From Ktedonobacter sp. SOSP1-85 (lineage in GTDB: Bacteria > Chloroflexota > Ktedonobacteria > Ktedonobacterales > Ktedonobacteraceae): a stretch of DNA of 64,000 bases. This document shows, one piece after another, positions 18,971 through 27,550 of this stretch. The stretch lies in contig NZ_BNJI01000003.1 in the NCBI RefSeq assembly GCF_016587415.1, positions 124,001 to 188,000 of the forward strand. Direction: 5' to 3'. A program made the translations under genes and the position numbers. Below the pieces are notes generated by a model. The model was not told where the DNA came from. It made no database searches and saw only the letters and a list, made by a program, of their open reading frames with translations. Positions within the stretch are counted from its first letter, which is position 1. Each line of letters begins with the position of its first letter.

Positions 18971-19158
18971 GGTCACCCTCCTGGCGTTATTGATCTTTGG
19001 CTATGACAAAAGTCGCTTCACCGATATCAGGCCTCTACGTAGCGCCTTGCAGACCGCCGTTATTGGTGGGTTAGCGGCGGCAGCAGCCTTTCTGATCGCG
19101 CGCCATTTCATGGTCAGTCTCTGGGCGCCTTCATCCATTCAGTGGATAAGGCGCAAAT
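18971..19158 (+). pseudogene. Relic of VIT-family gene 3' end
   Basis: About 190 bases closely match positions 2800-2990: the last two TMs, the stop region and the trailing hairpin (here 19125-19154). The reading frame contains changes and lacks the first three quarters of the gene. It records an old segmental duplication. Confidence 0.85.
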
Positions 19159-19193
19159 GATGGGTACGTAAAGCGCTGAATAGGCAGGGGTGG

Positions 19194-19424
19194 TTAAAGC
19201 GACGCACATACCAACAGTGCAAATTCCTGGCCACAGTGAGCGCAGAAAAAGCCGCCCTGGTTATGATGCTGGCCTCCCATGGCCGTCAACTGGTGTTCTG
19301 CCGGTTGAATTCGCAGTGGCGCCCTGGTGGCACCAGGTCTGTGGCGATAACGCAAGAGTAAATCATGGTCTTCATGAGAAACTCCTTCTTTCTTCACTCC
19401 ATCTGGACCTCTCAATACCTCCAT
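19194..19424 (-). CDS. Possible small zinc-ribbon-like ORF
   Basis: 76 codons with CAHC and two His residues near the end. No ribosome site was identified for this start, and overlapping frames are open too. This is weak evidence. Apart from this, the stretch 19160-19786 shows no gene. Confidence 0.2.
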   Translation of the reverse strand: MEVLRGPDGVKKEGVSHEDHDLLLRYRHRPGATRAPLRIQPAEHQLTAMGGQHHNQGGFFCAHCGQEFALLVCASL

Positions 19425-19786
19425 TGAATGTTATTTCTTTCATGCCTCAGAACGTTCACGAGAGGATCTCGCATCTATATCTCTCTCAAGGACATAACAA
19501 TATGGCCTTACTGTTTGTGAGGACGCTTGAAAAGTGAGCGCTACCCCTCCTTTTACCTGGAGGTGCGCTTGCGAGAGGGGGAGGAATGGAAAAGATGGCT
19601 TTTACGTGCTCTTGCTGGTTGTGAAGAGTGAACGTTTCTGGTTGTGATTTGAGAAGGTTTTGTGAACGCAGGGCCATAGGCTGTTATTGACACGTGATAG
19701 ATAAGCCATACAGTTTCTATAGCTTATAGCGATTAAGGAAGCGTTTCAGGAGTAGCGAATGCTCTTCAATGAAAGGATTTTGACAC

Positions 19787-20809
19787 ATGTTTCATCATAT
19801 TCTGGTCCCACTGGATGGGACAGCCGTCGCTGAACAGGCGATTCCCTTTGCAGCACGTATCGCGCGTACCTCGGGAGGCTCACTCGTCCTGGTACGCGTG
19901 ATTCACACGCCTGTACGGAGTGGTTCGTTTGGCGCTGAGCCTGTGATGGGATTGGCCCCCAGCGCGCTGGAAACGCAGTATGCGCTCGCGCACCACTACC
20001 TTTCGATCATCCCCAAAACGTATGCCGCTGAACTGACAGGCATTCCGCTTGAAACGGATATCGAGCTGGGAGCTACAGCTCCAGGCATCGCGTCTGCCGC
20101 CCGCGTGGAACAGGCTGATATGATTGTGCTCTGCAGCCGAGGAAAAACAGATCTGGCGAACTGGGTGCTAGGCAGTGTGGCACGCCAGCTCGCACGCCGT
20201 AGCCCGGTTCCTATCCTGGTTCTCAATGCGCATGGGCACCCATCCGTACTCTCCATGACCCCATCCTGGCGCATTACCGTGCCCCTGGATGGCTCAGAGC
20301 TGGCCGAGAGAGCCCTGGAGCCAACGCTCCAATTGGTTTCTACGCTCCGTCCCACGACGCCATGGGAGCTCCATCTCGTCCAGGTCGTTGCCCTTCCACC
20401 CGCAGCAAGCAGCAGATGGAAGTTCCAGCAGAAGGCCAGCACTGAGCAAGTGGAGCAGGCGATGCTGGCGGCTGAGGACTACCTGCAAATGGTTATCGCG
20501 CGCCTCAAACAGAATCCCCTCGCCTCTCAGGATGTGCTGTTCACAACCTCTGTCATATGTGCTACAGAGGTTGGAGAAACCATTGTCCAGCATGTGGAGC
20601 ACACCCAGAGTGTTATTGAAGGTGAGTGCGCTAACTTGATAGCCATGGCGACGCATGGTCGAAGCGGGGTCCAGCGTATCCTGCTGGGCAGCGTGGCCGA
20701 AAAGGTTCTCAATGACACAAAATGTCCGATGCTCATCACAAGGCCATTTAGGCAGAGCGAACAAGGCAAGCCTAAGCACGAAGAGCACTCGGCCTCACAT
20801 CTGTCATAA
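19787..20809 (+). CDS. Universal stress protein, two Usp domains
   Basis: 340 aa with tandem UspA domains: residues 1-145 (HHILVPLDGTAVAEQA ... SRGKTDLANWVLGSVA) and about 160-325 (WRITVPLDGSELAERA ... ATHGRSGVQRILLGSVAEKVL). The second domain has the full G-x2-G-x9-GS ATP-binding signature; the first is degenerate (RGKTDL), so ATP may bind only one site. AAAGGA precedes the ATG. Two-domain Usps of this length are typical members of hypoxia/dormancy regulons in other phyla. The gene stands alone, flanked by long gaps. Confidence 0.92.
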   Translation: MFHHILVPLDGTAVAEQAIPFAARIARTSGGSLVLVRVIHTPVRSGSFGAEPVMGLAPSALETQYALAHHYLSIIPKTYAAELTGIPLETDIELGATAPGIASAARVEQADMIVLCSRGKTDLANWVLGSVARQLARRSPVPILVLNAHGHPSVLSMTPSWRITVPLDGSELAERALEPTLQLVSTLRPTTPWELHLVQVVALPPAASSRWKFQQKASTEQVEQAMLAAEDYLQMVIARLKQNPLASQDVLFTTSVICATEVGETIVQHVEHTQSVIEGECANLIAMATHGRSGVQRILLGSVAEKVLNDTKCPMLITRPFRQSEQGKPKHEEHSASHLS

Positions 20810-21048
20810 GTCTTATGCCGGACCTTAGAATTATTGTCTCCACAAATGCCAGGGAAGACGCAAAGATGTGAAGAGGTTGTGTCAGCCAGGCCTCCTTTGA
20901 AAGGTTTGTGAGAAAAGATTGGAGACAGGATAGGAGCGCCGCAAGCATGCTCTGACTAAGCGGGAGCACGCTTCTTGATGGAAGAGGTGCGTGAGCATTC
21001 TGTGAGGAGCAGGTATGCTTCTTTGATGCCATTGTGAACGTTACGTCT

Positions 21049-21067
21049 TATGCTATGTCATAGCATA
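21049..21067. repeat. Short palindrome in gap before CoA-transferase
   Basis: The gap 20810-21201 has no convincing gene. It contains TATGCTAT-GTC-ATAGCATA, an 8-bp perfect dyad about 135 bases upstream of the CoA-transferase start, which could be an operator. Confidence 0.3.
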
Positions 21068-21201
21068 TCCATACCAGCCTGTTGTGTAGCAAAGATAGCC
21101 ATAGCGTCCCTTCGCCTCTTGCTAAGAGACGAGTGAGAGGGAAAGATGGCTGAAGTCATCCGCTCAATCGTATTATGCTAGAGCGGGAGGAGCGTGCTTA
21201 T

Positions 21202-22356
21202 ATGAATGCTGTTCTCTCAGATATCATTGTTGTGGATCTCTCGCACGTCCTGGCAGGCCCTTATTGTACCATGATGCTGGGGGACCTGGGGGCTACGGTC
21301 GTCAAGGTTGAGCGACCGGGGCAGGGTGATGATACACGCGGGTTTGGTCCCCCCTCTGCCGGAGGCGAGAGCGCATACTTCCTGGGATTGAATCGCAATA
21401 AGATGAGCGTGACTCTCGATTTCAATGAGCCCGAGGAGAAGCAGCAACTGCTTGAATTGCTTCGCCAGGCAACGGTCGTTGTCGAGAATTTTCGCCCGGG
21501 GTCGCTGGCTAAAAAAGGGCTGGGCTATGAAGATGTGAAACACCTCAATCCTGGTCTTATTTATTGCTCTATCAGCGGGTATGGACAGGATGGGCCTCGC
21601 GCGGCACAACCTGGTTATGATCTTGTTGCGCAGGCGGAATCAGGCCTGATGGCAATTACGGGCGCGATTGACGGAGAGCCAACGTTAGTGGGGAGCCCCA
21701 TCACCGATATTATGGCCGGCGTTCTGGCCTGCCTCTCCATTCTCGCGGCCCTGCGTGTGCGTGATCAGACCGGGCAGGGACAACATATTGACATTTCTCT
21801 GCAAGAGGCAGCCATCTCATTACTTGGAAATGTCGCTTCCAACTACCTTGTCTCCGGCGAAGAAGCCGAGCGCTATGGAAATGCTCATCCCAATATCGTG
21901 CCCTACCAGTCATTTGCCACGCGTGATGGGCATATCGTTGTCGCCTGTGGCAATGATCACCTGTTTCACCTGCTCTGCCAGGTGCTGGCCCAAGAGGAAC
22001 TGGCGACCGATCCTCGCTTCACAACCAACGCCCAACGCGTCCTACATCGCGAGGAACTGATTCCTGCTCTACAAAAGCTCTTTCTACAGCGTACGACGCA
22101 GGACTGGCTCGATGACCTGCATCGTGCTGGCATTCCCTCGGGTTCAATACGCTCTATTAGTGATGTCTTTCATGATCCACAGCTTGCCCATCGTGGATTT
22201 ATCTGGGAATGCCCGCACCCGACAGCTGGGTGCATTCGGCTCCTTGGCTCACCGCTGCGCCTTGAAGCAACACCTCCCAGGCTCTATAATGCTCCTCCTC
22301 GCCTTGGCGAAGATAACAACCTATGCTCTCTTCGTCAGACAGTCGAAACGAGGTAA
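21202..22356 (+). CDS. CoA-transferase family III (CaiB/BaiF)
   Basis: 384-aa formyl-CoA-transferase-type enzyme that moves CoA between carboxylic acids through an aspartyl intermediate. Seen: VVDLSHVLAGPYCTMMLGDLG, KVERPGQGDDTRGFGPP, NFRPG, CSISGYGQDGP and the candidate catalytic Asp in GSPITDIMAG. ATG 21202 follows GGGAGGAG. The acuB-like gene follows by 6 bases, so both are in one operon, with the Acu fusion overlapping next. Acyl substrates are not predictable; the operon suggests a link to acetate or other short-acid activation. Confidence 0.92.
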   Translation: MNAVLSDIIVVDLSHVLAGPYCTMMLGDLGATVVKVERPGQGDDTRGFGPPSAGGESAYFLGLNRNKMSVTLDFNEPEEKQQLLELLRQATVVVENFRPGSLAKKGLGYEDVKHLNPGLIYCSISGYGQDGPRAAQPGYDLVAQAESGLMAITGAIDGEPTLVGSPITDIMAGVLACLSILAALRVRDQTGQGQHIDISLQEAAISLLGNVASNYLVSGEEAERYGNAHPNIVPYQSFATRDGHIVVACGNDHLFHLLCQVLAQEELATDPRFTTNAQRVLHREELIPALQKLFLQRTTQDWLDDLHRAGIPSGSIRSISDVFHDPQLAHRGFIWECPHPTAGCIRLLGSPLRLEATPPRLYNAPPRLGEDNNLCSLRQTVETR

Positions 22357-22362
22357 ACCATT

Positions 22363-23124
22363 ATGATTGTCGGCGATATTATGTCTACCACACTCGTGAC
22401 TATTGAGCCAGAGGCAACGCTTGGGCAGGCGGTCCATATACTGCGCCAGCACCATTTTCACCACCTCCCCGTAGCTCATACAGTGCGTAATAAGAAGCAG
22501 ACGCGACCTGGTGCTTTCAAGTCCGCACCCATCCTCCTGTTGAAAGGCCTGCTAACCATACAGGATGTAGAGTTAGCTATCGCGCTCGCAAAACAGAAAG
22601 AAGCCACGCTCTCTCTGGCATACCCATGGCAGGACATTCCACTCAACGAGATTATGCCCCCTGTCCCGGCCTATGTTACGCCTATGACCTCTATTGCCGC
22701 CGCCACGCAAGTGTTCATTGACCGAGGCATCAACTGCCTTCCAGTGATTGAGCCAGGCCAGGGTGGAGAGGATGTACTGGTGGGGTTACTGTCGCGTAGC
22801 GATATACTGCACGCTATGATACGTTTGCTAGGGGCGTCTGAGCCAGGCTTTGAGATCCGCATCGCGCTGCCTCTGGGCGGCCTGGCTCCTCTTGTCAGGG
22901 CTCTGGTGGCAGCGGAAGAGCTGCATGTGCCCGTCAGTAGCCTGGTCATCATACCCTGGAAGTTAGAAGAATCACGCGATGAACCGCGCCAGGCCATACT
23001 TCGTGTTGCCACGATCAATCCCGGTCCCTTCCTGCGGCGCCTGATCCAAGAAGGCATTCAGTTTGCCAGTGGGCAGCAACAAACAGAGGAGCAAAACCAT
23101 GTCACACGCCTCGAACAGGCATAA
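22363..23124 (+). CDS. acuB: AcuB-like CBS-domain protein
   Basis: 253 aa. CBS1 (about 1-90) opens with VGDIMSTTLVTIEPEATLGQA and contains a basic insertion; CBS2 (about 105-155) has MPPVPAYVTPMTSIAAA and LLSRSDILHAM. A C-terminal region (about 165-230) is compatible with the ACT-like tail of AcuB. In Bacillus, AcuB accompanies AcuA and AcuC in control of acetyl-CoA synthetase. Here the 3' end overlaps the AcuC-AcuA start by 26 bases, indicating translational coupling. CBS pairs bind adenylates, so energy-charge sensing is a reasonable inference. A generic CBS protein is the alternative. Confidence 0.8.
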   Translation: MIVGDIMSTTLVTIEPEATLGQAVHILRQHHFHHLPVAHTVRNKKQTRPGAFKSAPILLLKGLLTIQDVELAIALAKQKEATLSLAYPWQDIPLNEIMPPVPAYVTPMTSIAAATQVFIDRGINCLPVIEPGQGGEDVLVGLLSRSDILHAMIRLLGASEPGFEIRIALPLGGLAPLVRALVAAEELHVPVSSLVIIPWKLEESRDEPRQAILRVATINPGPFLRRLIQEGIQFASGQQQTEEQNHVTRLEQA

Positions 23125-25087
23125 TGCCGCCTTGATTTTTGAAAACGCTGAATTAGGCTATGATTTTGGCCCACAGCATCCTTTGCATGCGCGGGGCTTA
23201 CAGGCATGCATAGAGTTGCTCGAAGCTAGTGATCTATGGCATCCTGATAGCGCGCAGACACGCTTGAGGGCAGGCCAACCGGCCTCGCTTGAGACATTAC
23301 GCCTCATCCATAGCGAGGACTACATCAAGGCTGTACAGCGCTTGAGCATGCCCACACCTGCGCTAGATGAGCAACAGCAGTTGCAGCTAGAGGCGCGCTA
23401 TGGTCTTGGCCCAGGCGATACGCCCGTTTTCCCAGGAATGCATGAAGCGGCGTCGACCATTGTGGGAGGAACAATAACGGCGCTGGAGTCCGTCATGGGA
23501 GCCAATCAGGAAGAGTGCAAACAAGATGACACGCAGCCACTCCACGTCTTCCACCCGGCTGGTGGCTGGCACCACGCGCAGGCGAGCCAGGCCTCGGGCT
23601 TCTGTGTGTATAACGATATCGCCATCGCGATTGCGCATATTTTGCGTACCCGTGAAGCTAAAGTAGCCTACATCGATTTTGATGCACATCATGGTGATGG
23701 TGTACAAAACGCGTTTTATGATGATCCGCGTGTGCTGACCATTTCGCTCCATGAAACGGGCCGCTCCCTGTTTCCAGGGACTGGCGAGCTTATGGAACTG
23801 GGCAGTGGGAGTGGGCGAGGCTATACCGTCAATGTGCCGCTTGAGCCCTTTACCGAGGATGACTCATATGTAGAGGTCATGCAGATGTTGCTGGCTCCGC
23901 TACTCACCTCATTTGGGCCGGATATCCTGATCAGTATGCATGGCTGCGATACCCATGCCTGGGACCCGCTCACGCATCTCTCTTTGAGTATGCGCGGCAT
24001 CAAGGCCCAGGCGCAGCTCGCACATGAGCTCGCACATACCTATTGTGCCGGACGCTGGGTCGCCGTAGGAGGCGGGGGCTATGACCTCTATCGCGTGGTT
24101 CCGCGAGCATGGAGTAGTGTCTGGGCGGAAATGGCCCAGCTTCCTCTCCCACCACGCCTTCCTCCCTCCTGGGTTACGCAATGGTATCCTGTCTGGATAG
24201 CTGACCAGCGCACTGAGGACGCGGCTGCTCTCTTGGCTCCAGAAGAGAATCTGTCACAACGGCGCTTCCCAACGACATTTGAAGATGCGCGCGATGCGAT
24301 TCCGGTCCAACCCCGGCATGACGAAATTTGCTGGAAGAATCGGCTGGTAGCCACTCTAGCACGCCGCCTTCTTCTTCCCTCGGCGGTTCGCCACGCGTTT
24401 CCTCTACCAGCTCGCCAGACGCCGTCCCCGCTGACAGGCCTGTTTGACCTGCTCCATCCTGATAAGGGGGAGACGCCCTCTCGCAGCCGGGTCATTTCCA
24501 CGCCTCGCGGGAAGGTCATCCTGCGCGATTTTTGTCCGACCTCGCTCGTAGAGCGCTTCCATGTCGACACAGGCATGCATGCCTTCGCTCGCTTCCCGGA
24601 GCGAGAGCACCAGTTGCTTCTTTCGATTGCGCGAAATCCAGATTGCGCCCTGGCACTCGCTCATACGCCAGAGGGCGCCATCATTGGCCAGGTTACGCTC
24701 GCGCCACTAGATAACTGGTGGAGCAAACTCGAAAATGCCTATGAAATCGCTATTGAGGTCAGCGAGCATTGGCGTGGACTGGGTGTTGCCAGGCGTTTGC
24801 TCGAATTTGCCCTTGAACTGGAGACGCTGGAGGACCTCATCTTATGTGCGCTGGGTCTCTCCTGGCACTGGGATATCGAAGGACTCCATAGCACCCCCCA
24901 TCGCTACCGAGAAATGCTCATCCACCTGTTCGCTTCTCAAGGATTCGCTGAATTTGCGACTACGGAACCTGATATCATGATGGATCCAGTCAATGTCTTG
25001 CTGGTGCGGATTGGCAAATGGGTTGATCCTCGCGAAGTTGAAGAGTTTCGCCAGGTTATTCAACGTACCCCTTCGGCGCTGGTGTAA
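23099..25087 (+). CDS. AcuC-AcuA fusion: protein deacetylase plus GNAT acetyltransferase
   Basis: 662 aa in two enzymes. Residues 1-390 are a class I/II HDAC-fold deacetylase of the AcuC type: GGWHHA (His158/159), DFDAHHGDG (zinc ligands Asp195, His197), GCDTHAWDP (Asp284) and GGGGYDL (Tyr328) are all present, so it looks active. Residues about 465-655 match AcuA: acetyl-CoA loop SEHWRGLGVARRLL, then LSWHWDIEG, YREML, FATTEPDI and NVLLVRIGK. AcuA acetylates, and AcuC deacetylates, acetyl-CoA synthetase in Bacillus; here opposing activities share one chain joined by a linker of about 75 residues. ATG 23099 follows GAGGAG. The substrate is inferred; no acs gene is in the window. Confidence 0.9.
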   Translation: MSHASNRHNAALIFENAELGYDFGPQHPLHARGLQACIELLEASDLWHPDSAQTRLRAGQPASLETLRLIHSEDYIKAVQRLSMPTPALDEQQQLQLEARYGLGPGDTPVFPGMHEAASTIVGGTITALESVMGANQEECKQDDTQPLHVFHPAGGWHHAQASQASGFCVYNDIAIAIAHILRTREAKVAYIDFDAHHGDGVQNAFYDDPRVLTISLHETGRSLFPGTGELMELGSGSGRGYTVNVPLEPFTEDDSYVEVMQMLLAPLLTSFGPDILISMHGCDTHAWDPLTHLSLSMRGIKAQAQLAHELAHTYCAGRWVAVGGGGYDLYRVVPRAWSSVWAEMAQLPLPPRLPPSWVTQWYPVWIADQRTEDAAALLAPEENLSQRRFPTTFEDARDAIPVQPRHDEICWKNRLVATLARRLLLPSAVRHAFPLPARQTPSPLTGLFDLLHPDKGETPSRSRVISTPRGKVILRDFCPTSLVERFHVDTGMHAFARFPEREHQLLLSIARNPDCALALAHTPEGAIIGQVTLAPLDNWWSKLENAYEIAIEVSEHWRGLGVARRLLEFALELETLEDLILCALGLSWHWDIEGLHSTPHRYREMLIHLFASQGFAEFATTEPDIMMDPVNVLLVRIGKWVDPREVEEFRQVIQRTPSALV

Positions 25088-25163
25088 TGTATTTTCAGGA
25101 GAAGGAACCCGTTGTGTGATGTTGGTGTCGAGCTCTCGCCACTGGAGAGGAAAGGAACAACTT

Positions 25164-26180
25164 ATGGACACGTTTCATGCGTCTTCACCCGCTATGCAAG
25201 AAGGAGCCTTTCCGCGTGAGGGATCAATCACGGAACAACTCCAATTTGTCGTACACTATGCGGCGCTGGCTCCCTCCGAATATAACGTGCAACCCTGGCT
25301 CTTTCAGGTGCATGGTAACACCCTTGAGGTCTATGCCGATCTCTCGCGTCGCTTGCCGATTGCTGATCCCCAGGGGCGCGAGCTCCTCATCAGTTGTGGT
25401 GCGGCCTGTATGAATATACAAGTGGCGCTGCGTTACTTTGGTCTGCAAGAGACGCTCCGGCTTCTCCCCGATTCCCAATGTGCCAACCTGGTCGCCAGGA
25501 TGACCGTCATCTCTTCCCATGAACCAAATGAAGAGGATCGACGCCTCTTTTCTGCGCTCCCATGGCGCCACACCTATCGCGGAGACGTCTCTCCTGAGCC
25601 GATACCACGCTCATCGCTTGATCAGTTGAGCAAGCAAGTAGGCCTTGAAGGAGCCTGGATACGGTTTGTGGAAGGAGAGTTGCGCCAGCGTCTCTCGGAC
25701 CTTATTCTGAAGGGAGATCGACAGCAATGGGCCAATAAGGGCTTTCGCGCTGAGCTGGCGCAGTGGTTACGGCCGGAGCCCGCTCCTGATGGGATACCTG
25801 TCTCGGCCCACCCGCGTGGAGGAGGCCGTCCCTTCTGGGTGCGAACGCTGAACCTGAGCCACAGCGAAGAGCACACAATACAGTGCGCCCTGCAGCAGGC
25901 CCCTGTGCTGGCGATCCTGGGAACCTTTGGCGACTCGCCGCTCGACTGGTTACTGGCAGGCCAGGCCCTGGAACGGGTCTTGTTGGCAGCATGCACAGAG
26001 GGCATTCAGGCCTCGTTTTTCAATCAGCCGCTGGAGGTCCCGGAAATGCGCACCCAACTGCAAACGCTTTTGGGGCCATCCGACTACCCACAAATGATTC
26101 TGCGCATGGGATACACATACTCCACGACGCCCACGCCGCGCCGTGCCGTGGAGGATATGCTCACCTCGCAAGAACCATGA
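25164..26180 (+). CDS. Acg-like nitroreductase-fold protein
   Basis: 338 aa, matching the Acg/Rv3131 subgroup of the FMN nitroreductase superfamily, whose members are two fused half-domains. Seen: HYAALAPSEYNVQPWLF (start of the fold), SCGAACMNIQVALRYFG, the WRHTYRG segment and DWLLAGQALERVLLAACTEG near the end. ATG 25164 is used because GAGGAAAGGA lies just upstream; the longer frame into the acu gene is not needed. Acg proteins are dormancy-induced in mycobacteria and may store rather than turn over flavin; that role is transferred by analogy. It is followed by a strong terminator. Confidence 0.85.
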   Translation: MDTFHASSPAMQEGAFPREGSITEQLQFVVHYAALAPSEYNVQPWLFQVHGNTLEVYADLSRRLPIADPQGRELLISCGAACMNIQVALRYFGLQETLRLLPDSQCANLVARMTVISSHEPNEEDRRLFSALPWRHTYRGDVSPEPIPRSSLDQLSKQVGLEGAWIRFVEGELRQRLSDLILKGDRQQWANKGFRAELAQWLRPEPAPDGIPVSAHPRGGGRPFWVRTLNLSHSEEHTIQCALQQAPVLAILGTFGDSPLDWLLAGQALERVLLAACTEGIQASFFNQPLEVPEMRTQLQTLLGPSDYPQMILRMGYTYSTTPTPRRAVEDMLTSQEP

Positions 26181-26206
26181 GTGGCCCGGCTCTTGCATAT
26201 ATAACC

Positions 26207-26264
26207 CAAGAAGAGGGTCCGTGCACCATCAAGACTCCCTGATGGCGCGCGGGCCCTCTTCTTG
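26207..26264. terminator. Strong terminator between nitroreductase and convergent murB
   Basis: CAAGAAGAGGGTCC pairs with GGGCCCTCTTCTTG (one mismatch), with an inner CCATCA/TGATGG stem. It lies between convergent genes and can serve both strands. Confidence 0.75.
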
Positions 26265-26277
26265 AAGCAGAAAGCTT

Positions 26278-27387
26278 TTAGACATTGGGATGCGGCTCAG
26301 TGGATGCCTGTGCCGTGGCAGAGCTCACTTCTATGGGCACAGCCTGGACCTGCTGGGTATGCCATTCGCCAAGGAGCTCAAGATTCAGCTCGAGCTGGAC
26401 CCCGCAGTGGAGCAGGACCTGGTGATGTGCCTTGACGACGAGAGCCAGGATATCACTCGACGTTGCCCCACCTAGATTGACGATATAATTGGCGTCTTTG
26501 GGCGAGATCTGCGCCTTGCCATAGCACGCGCCCCGTAGGCCAACCTGGGCGATGAGTTCATCGGCCCGCCTTCCAGGAGGATCAATAAAGACTGAGCCGA
26601 TATGCCGCTGCTCCGGCTCCGCTTGCTGGCGCGCCTGCTTCTGCCTCTCGATGAGGGAAGTGAGCACGCCAGGATCCTCTCGCTGGAGATGCAGACCCAG
26701 GCGTACCACAATCTCTCCGGGCTCAATCAGTCCTCGCGGGATCAATACCAGGTGTCCCTCGGCGTCTATTGTGGCGCGGCGCTGCTGCCGGAAGCGGCTC
26801 GTGCGATAACCGAGCGCCAGTTCCGCATGTTGATAACGCCGCAGAATGGCAACGGCATCTTCGCCTTGCGTCTTCAAATTACACCCGCGCGCATCCAGGA
26901 CCTCTATCCAGTTCAAGACATCGCCGAGACTCTGTGTATGAGAGCCTGCGTTGCTGACGACGCCTCCACCCAGTGTTCCCGGGATACCCACGCCGAACTC
27001 AAGACCACCCCAGCCCAGAGAGGCTGTGCGCCTCAGCAAACGTTCCCAGCGGACTCCAGCATCGGCAAGCACAAGGGCCTCTTGCTCAGACAGAGGCTCA
27101 ATGTCATAGGAGGATAGCCCCATCTCCGCAACAATACCACGGATCCCAGCATCAGCGTAGAGGATGTTAGAGCCTGCGCCGACTATCAGGAGCGGCCAGT
27201 TCTCTTTCGTACAGAGTTGGACCATTTTTGCGAGCTCTTCTCGCGTCTTCAAGGTGAGCCAGAGATCAGCGGTCCCGCCTGTGCCAAATGCGTTATGCCT
27301 GGCCAGAGGCTCCTGCTTATGAATACGTTGATGAAAATGGGGAGAAAGCATCTTATAGGAGTTGTCGATGTCAAACGCTCTCATCAT
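26278..27387 (-). CDS. murB: UDP-N-acetylenolpyruvoylglucosamine reductase (canonical copy)
   Basis: 369-aa FAD enzyme that reduces UDP-GlcNAc-enolpyruvate to UDP-MurNAc in peptidoglycan synthesis. FAD motif GAGSNILYAD (71-80), IPGTLGGGVVSNAG, GYRTSRFR (Arg195), the general-acid Ser265 in GSVFIDPPG and Glu337 in LNLELLGEW are all in place. Type assignment was not attempted. The start follows AAAGGGACAC. The C-terminal tail of about 25 residues is extra. It is one of three MurB-like genes within 10.5 kb and the only one with the standard residues, so it is probably the working MurB. Confidence 0.92.
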   Translation of the reverse strand: MMRAFDIDNSYKMLSPHFHQRIHKQEPLARHNAFGTGGTADLWLTLKTREELAKMVQLCTKENWPLLIVGAGSNILYADAGIRGIVAEMGLSSYDIEPLSEQEALVLADAGVRWERLLRRTASLGWGGLEFGVGIPGTLGGGVVSNAGSHTQSLGDVLNWIEVLDARGCNLKTQGEDAVAILRRYQHAELALGYRTSRFRQQRRATIDAEGHLVLIPRGLIEPGEIVVRLGLHLQREDPGVLTSLIERQKQARQQAEPEQRHIGSVFIDPPGRRADELIAQVGLRGACYGKAQISPKDANYIVNLGGATSSDILALVVKAHHQVLLHCGVQLELNLELLGEWHTQQVQAVPIEVSSATAQASTEPHPNV

Positions 27388-27550
27388 GTGTCCCTTTCTG
27401 CCTCTCTGTCCTACAAATACGCTCTCCTTTGGGGTTGCGTGAGCGTTGTCTGATAGGGAAGAGCATATGTGGTGTACTGATCCTCTACCAAGCAGAGGCC
27501 ATACCCCCTCACAGGAATGATACAGAAACCAACAAGAGATCAGGTGCCGA

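Noticed and set aside
2220..21201. DosR-type box (GGGACT..AGTCCC) upstream of the dormancy-like genes
   Set aside because: No such dyad was seen by reading the promoter gaps, so the regulon idea rests on gene content only.
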